The position numbers were made by a program, and so were the translations under genes. Positions 1 through 5,357 of a stretch of 9,827 bases of DNA are shown here, in pieces. A model generated the notes under the pieces. It was not told where the DNA came from. It saw only the letters and a list, made by a program, of their open reading frames with translations, and did not search any database. Source of the DNA: an uncultured Bacillota bacterium (GTDB lineage Bacteria; Bacillota; Clostridia; Oscillospirales; Oscillospiraceae); NCBI GenBank assembly GCA_937890735.1, contig CALACZ010000033.1:1-9827 (forward strand), in the 5' to 3' direction. Within the stretch, counting starts at the first letter, position 1, and every line of letters begins with the position of its first letter.

Positions 1-179
1 CCTGCGCCGAGGGCGAAGTCGACAACTCCGTGTTTGACCGCTATCTGGTGCCGCTGTACAAGCAGGCTTCCTACAAGCCGTACATCATCGCCGCGATGAT
101 CTTCCTGTCCCAGGTCAAAGATCCCGTCAACGCGCTGATGGATCTGGACGCTGCCGACAACAAGCGCAAGATGTTTTAA
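1..179 (+). CDS. ygeW: YgeW-type knotted carbamoyltransferase, C-terminal fragment
   Basis: Partial gene; its 5' part lies outside the window. The reading frame starts at base 3 and gives 58 residues ending in TAA (177-179). The stretch CAEGEVDNSVFDRY followed by ASYKPYIIAAMI closely matches, from memory, the C-terminus of E. coli YgeW (CKEGEVTEGVFEKY, then ASWKPYIIAAMI), so I call it with good confidence. YgeW belongs to the knotted (AOTCase/SOTCase-like) branch of the aspartate/ornithine carbamoyltransferase superfamily and is cytosolic. Its exact substrate is unsettled, but it occurs in anaerobic purine/urate catabolic clusters with YgeX, YgeY, HyuA and carbamate kinase. Carbamate kinase follows on the same strand after 79 nt, which fits phosphorolysis of a carbamoylated intermediate to carbamoyl phosphate and then ATP synthesis. 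The catalytic carbamoyl-phosphate-binding motif is upstream of the window and cannot be checked. An ordinary ornithine or oxamate carbamoyltransferase is the less likely alternative. Confidence 0.82.
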   Translation, partial: CAEGEVDNSVFDRYLVPLYKQASYKPYIIAAMIFLSQVKDPVNALMDLDAADNKRKMF

Positions 180-206
180 TAGCCGGCACAATAGCTGACA
201 TACTAA

Positions 207-233
207 TATGGCGGGAGCGCTGCTCCCGCCATA
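207..233 (+). promoter_or_regulatory. Perfect intergenic hairpin between ygeW and carbamate kinase genes
   Basis: A 12-bp perfect inverted repeat (207-218 and 222-233, arms TATGGCGGGAGC / GCTCCCGCCATA) with a 3-nt loop lies in the 79-nt gap. No run of T follows directly (the next bases are AATTCTGAATTTT), so it is a poor intrinsic terminator. It could act as a 3'-end stabiliser or processing barrier giving unequal ygeW and arcC mRNA levels, or as a weak attenuator. The structure is seen in the sequence; the role is inferred. Confidence 0.55.
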
Positions 234-258
234 AATTCTGAATTTTGAGGTAATTATC

Positions 259-1194
259 ATGGCAAAGAGAATCGTCATCGCGCTGGGCGGCAACGCGCTG
301 GGCAATACCCCGGCGGAGCAGCTCGCGCTCGTGCGGGAGACCGCAAAGCCCATCGTGGACCTCATCGAAGAGGGCAACGAGGTCGTCATCGCCCACGGCA
401 ACGGTCCGCAGGTCGGCATGATCAACCTGGGTATGTCCACCGCCGCCGAGGCAGGCGCGATCAAGTCGGATATGCCCTTCCCGGAGTGCGGCGCGATGTC
501 GCAGGGCTACATTGGCTACCATCTTCAGAATGCCATCGGCAACGAGCTTGCCGCGCGCGGTGTGAAGAAGGACGTTGCCACCGTCGTGACGCAGGTGCTC
601 GTCTCGGAAAGCGACCCCGCCTTCCAGAAGCCCACAAAGCCCATCGGCGCGTTCTACGATAAGCAGACCGCCGAGCGCATCGCCAAGGAAAAGGGCTATA
701 CCATGGTTGAGGACGCCGGCCGCGGCTACCGTCAGGTCGTTCCCTCCCCCAAGCCCATCGACGTCATTGAGAAGAACACCGTGCAGGCGCTGGTCAATGC
801 TGGAACGGTCGTCATCACCGTCGGCGGCGGCGGCATCCCCGTCATCCTGAAGGACGGCAAGCTCTACGGCACGCCCGCCGTCATTGACAAGGATTTTGCA
901 TCCGCCAAGCTCGCCGAGCTGCTCGACGCCGATATGCTCATCATCCTCACGGCTGTTGAGAAGGTCGCCATCAATTTCCGCAAGGAAAACGAGCAGTGGC
1001 TCTCCGACCTCACCCCCGCCGAGGCAAAGCAGTACGCCGACGAGGGGCAGTTTGCCCCCGGCTCGATGCTGCCGAAGGTGCAGGCTGCGGTCTCGTTCGC
1101 CGAGTCCAAGCCGGGCCGCACCGCGCTCATCACCCTGCTGGAAAAAGCCAAAGACGGCATTGCCGGCAAAACCGGCACGCGCGTGCACCAGTAA
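259..1194 (+). CDS. arcC: Carbamate kinase
   Basis: Encodes 311 residues, the usual length for the family. Carbamate kinase interconverts ATP plus carbamate and ADP plus carbamoyl phosphate; in catabolism it runs toward ATP. The amino-acid-kinase fold is clear: N-terminal GGNALG (residues 10-15), HGNGPQVG (46-53), GAMSQGYIGY (78-87), the PTKPIG segment with Lys128, the glycine-rich GGGGIPV loop (189-195), IDKDFASAKLAE (209-220, Lys211) and GSMLPKVQAA (268-277). The ATG at 259 is preceded by GAGG at 247-250 with 8 nt spacing, which fixes the start. The gene lies downstream of ygeW on the same strand and is closed by a strong terminator at 1200-1233, so it is the last gene of that operon. Arginine deiminase pathway genes are not seen next to it; the YgeW neighbour points instead to the purine/urate (YqeA-like) role. 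The symbol arcC is the family symbol; this copy corresponds in context to yqeA. Confidence 0.96.
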   Translation: MAKRIVIALGGNALGNTPAEQLALVRETAKPIVDLIEEGNEVVIAHGNGPQVGMINLGMSTAAEAGAIKSDMPFPECGAMSQGYIGYHLQNAIGNELAARGVKKDVATVVTQVLVSESDPAFQKPTKPIGAFYDKQTAERIAKEKGYTMVEDAGRGYRQVVPSPKPIDVIEKNTVQALVNAGTVVITVGGGGIPVILKDGKLYGTPAVIDKDFASAKLAELLDADMLIILTAVEKVAINFRKENEQWLSDLTPAEAKQYADEGQFAPGSMLPKVQAAVSFAESKPGRTALITLLEKAKDGIAGKTGTRVHQ

Positions 1195-1199
1195 TTACG

Positions 1200-1233
1200 A
1201 ACCCCGAACCTGTAAAAACAGGTTCGGGGTTTT
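1200..1233 (+). terminator. Rho-independent terminator of the ygeW-arcC operon
   Basis: A 14-bp perfect stem (1200-1213 pairing with 1218-1231) with an AAAA loop starts 6 nt after the carbamate kinase stop. The stem runs into TTTT (1230-1233). The flanking A bases on the left are too few for a convincing minus-strand terminator. The long GC-rich stem makes this a strong call for the end of the operon. Confidence 0.88.
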
Positions 1234-1285
1234 CTCCGCACCAAAGCCTCCCCTTGGACTCTTGCAAACCCATCGGTACGGCACG

Positions 1286-1405
1286 CACCCTTGCTTCCCC
1301 CCTTTGGGGGAGGTGTCCGAGCACAGTGAAGGACGGAGAGAGTCAGCAACGACCACACCGACCCTCTCAGTCAGCTTCGCTGACAGCTCTCCCAAAGGGA
1401 GAGCC
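1286..1405. repeat. Repeat unit A, inverted-pair palindromic element
   Basis: The left half starts with CCCCC-TTT-GGGGG (1298-1310) and ends in GGAGAGAGTC (1335-1344). The right half is its diverged inverse: GACCCTCTC, a GTCAGC-TTC-GCTGAC hairpin (1370-1384) and a perfect 8-bp hairpin GCTCTCCC-AAA-GGGAGAGC (1386-1404). The halves point toward each other, so the whole element could fold as one long imperfect stem with side hairpins. Confidence 0.7.
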
Positions 1406-1445
1406 AAGGAACTTGTGCAAATCCGGCAAATTGGTGCGCACCCAT

Positions 1446-1598
1446 GCCTTCCCCTGGGGGAAGGTGCCCCGAAGGGGCGGATGAGGGTCGGGGAGCACTG
1501 ACGGATAGCTTTGCAGTTGTTTCAAAACGTAACTGCTCCCCGACCCTCATCAGTCTGCGGAGCAAAAGCTCCGCAGACAGCTTCCCCGGAGGGGAAGC
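1446..1598. repeat. Repeat unit B, inverted-pair palindromic element
   Basis: The left half has CCTTCCCC-TG-GGGGAAGG (1447-1464), GCCCC-GAA-GGGGC (1466-1478) and GATGAGGGTCGGGGAGCA (1480-1497). The right half carries the exact 18-bp inverse of that last segment at 1534-1551, then a perfect 11-bp hairpin with an AAAA loop (1553-1578) and GCTTCCCC-GGA-GGGGAAGC (1580-1598). The 36-bp spacer (1498-1533) is the least GC-rich part. The 18-bp identity between arms implies recent spread or gene-conversion-like maintenance. Confidence 0.75.
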
Positions 1599-1627
1599 CA
1601 TGGGGTTCTGCAAACCATCGCTGCTTC

Positions 1628-1651
1628 AAAAAACGGCGGGGGCAGAGCCCC
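1628..1651 (-). terminator. Probable terminator of the tex-DUF3786 operon
   Basis: Read on the minus strand, a short stem GGGGC-TCT-GCCCC (1651-1639) is followed after 5 nt by six T (1633-1628). It lies about 30 nt beyond the DUF3786 stop. The stem is only 5 bp and the T-run is offset, so it would be a modest terminator. It also borders the repeat array and may be part of it. Confidence 0.45.
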
Positions 1652-1682
1652 TCTCCTGCGCAAATACGGAGCGTCCTGCGTT

Positions 1683-2288
1683 TTATCGCTCCCCGCTCAG
1701 TCTGTCAAACAGATGTCCCGCGGCGTAATAAGTCGTTTCGTAGCGCATGAACTGGGGAGTGTGCTCATCCCACAGGAGCTGCAAACTGGGCGGAAACTCC
1801 TCATCGCTGCGCCAGAAGCGCATCTGCACCGGCAAAAACGGGAACAGCGGCAGCGTATAGCCGACGTCCGCGCCGGGAAGCTCCGTGCCGCCGAGGGCTT
1901 CGCACGCGCGCGCCAGCGCCGCCGGGTCGCGGTCAAAGCGTTTGGCGTAGCCGTCAAACAGGTCGTTGCCGAGCCCCGCCGTCTGCGCGACGCCCGGCAG
2001 GCTGTTGACGCGGCAGTACCGCCCGGACAGGCGGCAGCCCGGCTTGGAATCGCACAGCACGTCGTAGATCGTCAGGCTCTCGTTAAAGCCTGCGGCCGCG
2101 GGCTCATCACCATCCAGCCGCTCGACCAGCCCCGTTTTGCGGCTGACGCGGTAGGGCGCGGCGACGAAGGTGATATAAAGATACTCCTCATCCAGCGGCA
2201 GATCGAATTTTTCCGCCATCGCGGCGGAGTCGTAACCCAAAAAGAGCTGCGCCGCCCGCGCGGTGGTGATCGCATAATTATCGCGCAC
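1683..2288 (-). CDS. DUF3786 domain-containing protein
   Basis: Encodes 201 residues of a soluble protein with no signal peptide or membrane segment. I recognise DUF3786 from FDGYAKRFDRDPAALARACEALGG (residues 111-134, split here by the family pattern), DVGYTLPLFPFLPVQ (141-155) and SDEEFPPSLQLLWDE (161-175). The biochemical role of the family is not established. The start is a GTG at 2288, only 2 nt after the tex stop codon, with a GGGGG ribosome site inside the last tex codons about 7 nt upstream; this argues for translational coupling. Four cysteines (79, 85, 92, 129) are present, but no standard metal-binding spacing is obvious. It is the distal gene of the tex operon, so it probably relies on the tex promoter. 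I see no other promoter in front of it. Confidence 0.82.
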   Translation of the reverse strand: MRDNYAITTARAAQLFLGYDSAAMAEKFDLPLDEEYLYITFVAAPYRVSRKTGLVERLDGDEPAAAGFNESLTIYDVLCDSKPGCRLSGRYCRVNSLPGVAQTAGLGNDLFDGYAKRFDRDPAALARACEALGGTELPGADVGYTLPLFPFLPVQMRFWRSDEEFPPSLQLLWDEHTPQFMRYETTYYAAGHLFDRLSGER

Positions 2289-2290
2289 GG

Positions 2291-4438
2291 TCAGACCCCC
2301 TTCATGGTCAGGCTGATGCGCTTTCGCTTTTCATCGACCTCCAGCACCTTGACCTGCACCACGTTGCCGACGTGCACGACCTCGGACGGGTGCTTGATAA
2401 ATTGATTGCAGACCTGCGAGATATGAACCAGCCCGTCCTGGTGCACGCCGATGTCCACGAACACGCCGAAGTCGATGACATTGCGGACCGTGCCGGAGAG
2501 GATCATGCCGGGTTTGAGGTCCTTGAGCTCCAGCACATCGGTGCGCAGAATGGGCGCGGGCAGCTCGTCGCGCGGGTCGCGCCCGGGCTTGACGAGCTCT
2601 TTGGCAATATCGCGCAGCGTCATATTGCCGCAGCCGCACTGCGCGGCGAGCTTGTCATAGCCGAGCGCGGCGGCGCGCTGCGGAAGCTGCGCGATGGCGG
2701 GCGTGCCCACATCCGCGGGGGAAAATTCGCAGAGCGTCAGCAGCTTCTGCGCCGCGTCGTAGGACTCCGGGTGCACGCCCGTGCGGTCGAGGATATTTTT
2801 GCTCTCCGGCACGCGCAAAAAGCCCGCGCACTGCTCAAACGCCTTCGGTCCGAGCTTGGGGACTTTCAAAAGCTGCCGCCGGGTCGAAAACGCGCCGTTT
2901 TCCTCGCGGTAGGCGACGATATTTTTCGCCGTCGCCGTGCTCAGCCCCGCGACCTGCCGCAAAAGCGGCATCGAGGCGGTGTTGAGATTGACGCCCACGG
3001 CGTTCACGCAGTCCTCCACCACACCCTCCAGCGCGGCGGAGAGCTGCTTTTCGGGCATATCGTGCTGATACTGCCCCACGCCGATGGCTTTGGGGTCGAT
3101 CTTGACCAGCTCCGCCAGCGGGTCTTGCAGCCGCCGCGCGATCGACACCGCCGAGCGCAGATTCACGTCATACTGCGGAAATTCCTCCGCCGCCAGCTCC
3201 GACGCGGAGTAGACCGACGCGCCGGCTTCGTTCACGATCATATACGACACGCCGGGAAGCTCGTGCAGCAGCTCCACGGTCATCTGCTCCGTCTCGCGGG
3301 AAGCCGTACCGTTGCCGATGGCGATATGCCGCACGCCGCAGCGGCGGCACATGGTCTTGAGCGTGTCAATCGCCTCCTGCTTTTTGCGGGCGCTGAAGGT
3401 GGGATAGACGACGGCGGTGTCCAGCACCTTGCCCGTCGCGTCCACCACGGCGACCTTGCAGCCGTGCGCGTAGCCGGGGTCGAGCCCCATCGTCACGCTG
3501 CCGCGCACCGGCGGCTGCATCAGAAGCGGACGCAGATTGAGCGCAAAGTTTTCGATCGCACCGGCGCAGGCGCGCTGCGTCAGCTCTGCGCGTGCTTCGC
3601 GCTCCAGACTCGGCGCGAGGAGGCGGCTAAAGCAGTCCTGCGCAACATCCGCGAGAAACGCCATCGCGGGGCTGCCGGGGCGGACAGTCCGGCGGCGGAT
3701 CGCCTGCACGGCGGCGGCTTCGTCCTGCTCGATCGTGACCTTCAAAAAGCCCTCGCGCTCGCCGCGGTCGAGCGCCAGGATCTGATGTCCCTGCAATTTT
3801 GAGACCGGCTGCGAAAACTCATAATACAGGCGGTAAACGGAGTCCTCCTCCCCCGCCGCGCGGCTGCAAAGGCGCGCCGAGCGCTGAAGCAGCGTCCGCA
3901 CATCGCCGCGGATAGCGGCGTCGTCCGAAAAGCGCTCCGCGAGAATATCCGACGCGCCCGCAAGCGCGTCCTGCGCCGTCTCCACGCCCTTTTCGGCATC
4001 GACATAGCGCTCCGCCAGCACCTCCGGGCGCGGCGCATTGGAATTTTGCGCGAAAATTTCGTCCGCCAGCGGCTCCAAGCCCTTTTCCTTTGCCATCGTG
4101 GCGCGCGTGCGCCGCTTGGGACGGTACGGGCGGTAAATGTCTTCGAGTGCCGAAAGCGTTTCGGCGTGTTCGATCGCGGCGGACAGTTCGTCCGTCAGCT
4201 CCGTCTGCGCAGAGATAAGCGCGCAAATTTCCTCGCGCCGCGCCTGCAGGCTGCGCAGATAGTCCAGCCGCGTCTGCAAGCGCCGCAGGCGCGTATCGTC
4301 CATGCCGCCGTGCGCCTCCTTGCGGTAGCGCGCGATGAAGGGGATGGTATTGCCCGCGTCCAGCAGCGACGCAACGTTTTCGACATATCTGGCATCGCAG
4401 TCCAGCTCCTGCGCAAGGGTCGTGAAAATATGATCCAT
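2291..4438 (-). CDS. tex: Tex family RNA-binding transcription accessory protein
   Basis: Encodes 715 residues, the normal size for Tex/YhgF. Tex is a cytosolic nucleic-acid-binding factor that associates with RNA polymerase and is linked to transcript handling and stress tolerance. Domains in order are: the N-terminal helical Tex region with TIPFIARYRKE (31-41) and ALEDIYRPYRPKRRTRA (97-113); a YqgF/RNase H-like domain starting GLDPGYAHGCKVAVVD (318-333) with IGNGTASRETE (374-384) and VNEAGASVYSASE (402-414); the conserved IGVGQYQHDM (452-461); helix-hairpin-helix repeats (about 485-545, NTASMPLLRQVAGL and VPKLGPKAFEQCAGF); and a C-terminal S1 domain (about 643-712, GTVRNVIDFGVFVDIG). I chose the ATG at 4438 over an in-frame ATG 13 codons upstream. 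AAGGAG (4450-4445) sits 6 nt before 4438, whereas the upstream ATG overlaps the -10 element. It is the first gene of an operon with DUF3786. Confidence 0.96.
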   Translation of the reverse strand: MDHIFTTLAQELDCDARYVENVASLLDAGNTIPFIARYRKEAHGGMDDTRLRRLQTRLDYLRSLQARREEICALISAQTELTDELSAAIEHAETLSALEDIYRPYRPKRRTRATMAKEKGLEPLADEIFAQNSNAPRPEVLAERYVDAEKGVETAQDALAGASDILAERFSDDAAIRGDVRTLLQRSARLCSRAAGEEDSVYRLYYEFSQPVSKLQGHQILALDRGEREGFLKVTIEQDEAAAVQAIRRRTVRPGSPAMAFLADVAQDCFSRLLAPSLEREARAELTQRACAGAIENFALNLRPLLMQPPVRGSVTMGLDPGYAHGCKVAVVDATGKVLDTAVVYPTFSARKKQEAIDTLKTMCRRCGVRHIAIGNGTASRETEQMTVELLHELPGVSYMIVNEAGASVYSASELAAEEFPQYDVNLRSAVSIARRLQDPLAELVKIDPKAIGVGQYQHDMPEKQLSAALEGVVEDCVNAVGVNLNTASMPLLRQVAGLSTATAKNIVAYREENGAFSTRRQLLKVPKLGPKAFEQCAGFLRVPESKNILDRTGVHPESYDAAQKLLTLCEFSPADVGTPAIAQLPQRAAALGYDKLAAQCGCGNMTLRDIAKELVKPGRDPRDELPAPILRTDVLELKDLKPGMILSGTVRNVIDFGVFVDIGVHQDGLVHISQVCNQFIKHPSEVVHVGNVVQVKVLEVDEKRKRISLTMKGV

Positions 4439-4461
4439 AGAAAACTCCTTTTCGTGTCTTT

Positions 4462-4490
4462 TTGCATTATAGCACAAAATCCTGTATAAT
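4462..4490 (+). promoter_or_regulatory. Promoter of the HAD nucleotidase gene
   Basis: TTGCAT (4462-4467), a 17-nt spacer and a consensus TATAAT (4485-4490) form a good sigma-A promoter. The transcript would start near 4497, about 24 nt before the ATG at 4521. Its elements overlap those of the divergent tex promoter. Confidence 0.78.
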
Positions 4491-4495
4491 GACAG
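4466..4495 (-). promoter_or_regulatory. Promoter of tex
   Basis: On the minus strand a consensus TATAAT -10 (4471-4466) carries an extended TGC just upstream. A weak -35, CTGTCA (4495-4490), lies 18 nt away. The predicted start of transcription near 4459 gives a leader of about 20 nt before the chosen ATG. It faces and overlaps the promoter of the neighbouring HAD gene. Confidence 0.7.
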
Positions 4496-4520
4496 AAATC
4501 ATTGATCACGGAGGCACGGT

Positions 4521-5201
4521 ATGCGTTTCAAAGCAGTTCTCATCGACATCGACAACACGCTGTTTCATTTTGACGAAAGCTCCTACAAGGCGCTGAAAAA
4601 GGCATTCGCGGCGTATGGCGTGGAGTTTACGCGCGTAATGTTCCACGACTACGAGGCGCTCAACGACCACTACTGGAAGCTGTTTGAGCGCGGCGAGATC
4701 GAGCGCGCGCGGCTGTTTTACGAGCGCTTCGACGTGTATTTCGCGCGCATCGGGCTGAAGGCGGACGGGAAGGAATTTGACCATCTCTACCGCATCCACC
4801 TGTCAGAAGGCTACGACCTCATGCCGCACGCAGTCGAACTTTTGCAGGCGCTGCACGGCAAATACAAGGTCTTTGTGGTCACGAACGGCGACGCGATGAC
4901 GCAGGACGCGCGCATCGAGGGCGCGGGACTGGGCAAGTATTTTGACGGCGTGTTCGTCTCGGAGCGCGTGGGGTATCAAAAGCCGGACAAGGCGTTTTTT
5001 GACGCCGTGTTCGCCGCCATCGGCGAGGAATACCGCGCCTGCTCGCTGCTTGTGGGTGACAGCCTGTCCTCCGATATGCAGGGCGGGCGCAACGCGGGCA
5101 TCCCCACCTGTTTTTACGGCAGCCGCGAAAAAGCGGACGACCGCTGCGACTATGTGGTGGGCGATCTGCTGGAAATTCTGCCGATTTTGGAGAAAACTTG
5201 A
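4521..5201 (+). CDS. yjjG: YjjG-family HAD hydrolase, noncanonical pyrimidine nucleotidase
   Basis: Encodes 226 residues, typical of YjjG. The family dephosphorylates nucleoside monophosphates, with a house-cleaning role against noncanonical pyrimidine nucleotides; it is cytosolic and Mg-dependent. All HAD motifs are present: motif I DIDNT (Asp9 nucleophile, Asp11 acid/base), motif II TNG (121-123), motif III Lys154 in YQKPDK, and motif IV GDSLSSDMQGG (179-189, Asp180 and Asp185). A helical cap lies between motifs I and II (about residues 16-95), as expected for subclass I. GGAGG at 4510-4514 lies 6 nt before the ATG. It appears to be transcribed alone from its own promoter. The specific YjjG assignment rests on GDSLSSDMQGGRNAGI and on size; a related phosphoglycolate-phosphatase-like HAD cannot be fully excluded. 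No clear terminator follows. Confidence 0.85.
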   Translation: MRFKAVLIDIDNTLFHFDESSYKALKKAFAAYGVEFTRVMFHDYEALNDHYWKLFERGEIERARLFYERFDVYFARIGLKADGKEFDHLYRIHLSEGYDLMPHAVELLQALHGKYKVFVVTNGDAMTQDARIEGAGLGKYFDGVFVSERVGYQKPDKAFFDAVFAAIGEEYRACSLLVGDSLSSDMQGGRNAGIPTCFYGSREKADDRCDYVVGDLLEILPILEKT

Positions 5202-5206
5202 TAAGC

Positions 5207-5223
5207 TGACGAAATTTGTCGAT
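5207..5223 (+). promoter_or_regulatory. Tandem Spo0A (0A) box-like pair upstream of spo0A
   Basis: TGACGAA (5207-5213) and TGTCGAT (5217-5223) each match the 0A box consensus TGTCGAA at 6 of 7 positions. They are in direct orientation and exactly 10 bp apart, one helical turn, which is the spacing known for tandem Spo0A dimer sites. They lie about 30 bp upstream of the -35 of the spo0A promoter. Binding is inferred, not shown. Confidence 0.5.
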
Positions 5224-5252
5224 TATTTCTACCATTTTCTGGATATTTCCTA

Positions 5253-5281
5253 TTGAAAAAAATAGTAGTTTATGCTATATT
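5253..5281 (+). promoter_or_regulatory. Promoter of spo0A
   Basis: TTGAAA (5253-5258), a 17-nt spacer and TATATT (5276-5281) preceded by TGC make an extended -10 sigma-A type promoter in an AT-rich island that contrasts with the GC-rich surroundings. Transcription would begin near 5288, giving a leader of about 70 nt. I did not find a convincing sigma-H promoter. Confidence 0.72.
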
Positions 5282-5357
5282 ATGGGTGTCACAGCGATCG
5301 TTCCATTTTATCTTGCAAAAAATACCAATTATATACGTTGAGGAGAGGTTTTGAGAT

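Larger units (their letters stand above)
1245..1615. repeat. Tandem composite palindromic repeat array, gene-free
   Basis: This stretch between convergent operons contains no credible gene; open frames across it only read through palindromes. It holds two consecutive units bounded by three copies of a boundary motif of the form CC(A/T)(A/T)GG...TGCAAA (TGCAAA at 1263-1268, 1416-1421 and 1609-1614). Each unit begins with a CTTCCCC-type hairpin and ends with an inverted counterpart. In unit A these are 1294-1313 and 1386-1404; in unit B they are 1447-1464 and 1580-1598. The layout resembles a REPIN or MITE-like non-autonomous element. Similar CTTCCCC...GGATGAGGG elements are, to my knowledge, abundant in Oscillospiraceae intergenic DNA. 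No transposase is encoded here. Function is unknown. Confidence 0.8.

Noticed and set aside
127..1188. 353-codon minus-strand open frame opposite carbamate kinase
   Set aside because: Shadow of arcC; the plus-strand frame carries all the carbamate kinase motifs.
259..1194. Arginine deiminase pathway assignment for carbamate kinase
   Set aside because: No arcA, arcB or arginine antiporter gene is next to it, and the upstream partner looks like YgeW rather than ornithine carbamoyltransferase.
864..1501. Several open frames of 64-205 codons on both strands across the end of arcC and the repeat array
   Set aside because: They overlap arcC in other frames or read through GC-rich palindromes, have low-complexity Arg/Ser/Pro composition and lack ribosome sites.
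1441..1598. Possible CRISPR array or regularly spaced repeats
   Set aside because: The repeats are palindromic pairs of differing length with no uniform direct repeat and spacer pattern, and no cas gene is present.
2372..3802. 476-codon plus-strand open frame inside tex
   Set aside because: It is antisense to a clearly conserved gene; the His/Arg/Ala-rich product reflects GC-rich codon bias on the opposite strand, and no start signals were seen.
5202..5225. Intrinsic terminator after the HAD nucleotidase gene
   Set aside because: GACGAAATTTGTC is not a true palindrome and no GC-rich stem with a T-run is present; the segment reads better as 0A-like boxes.
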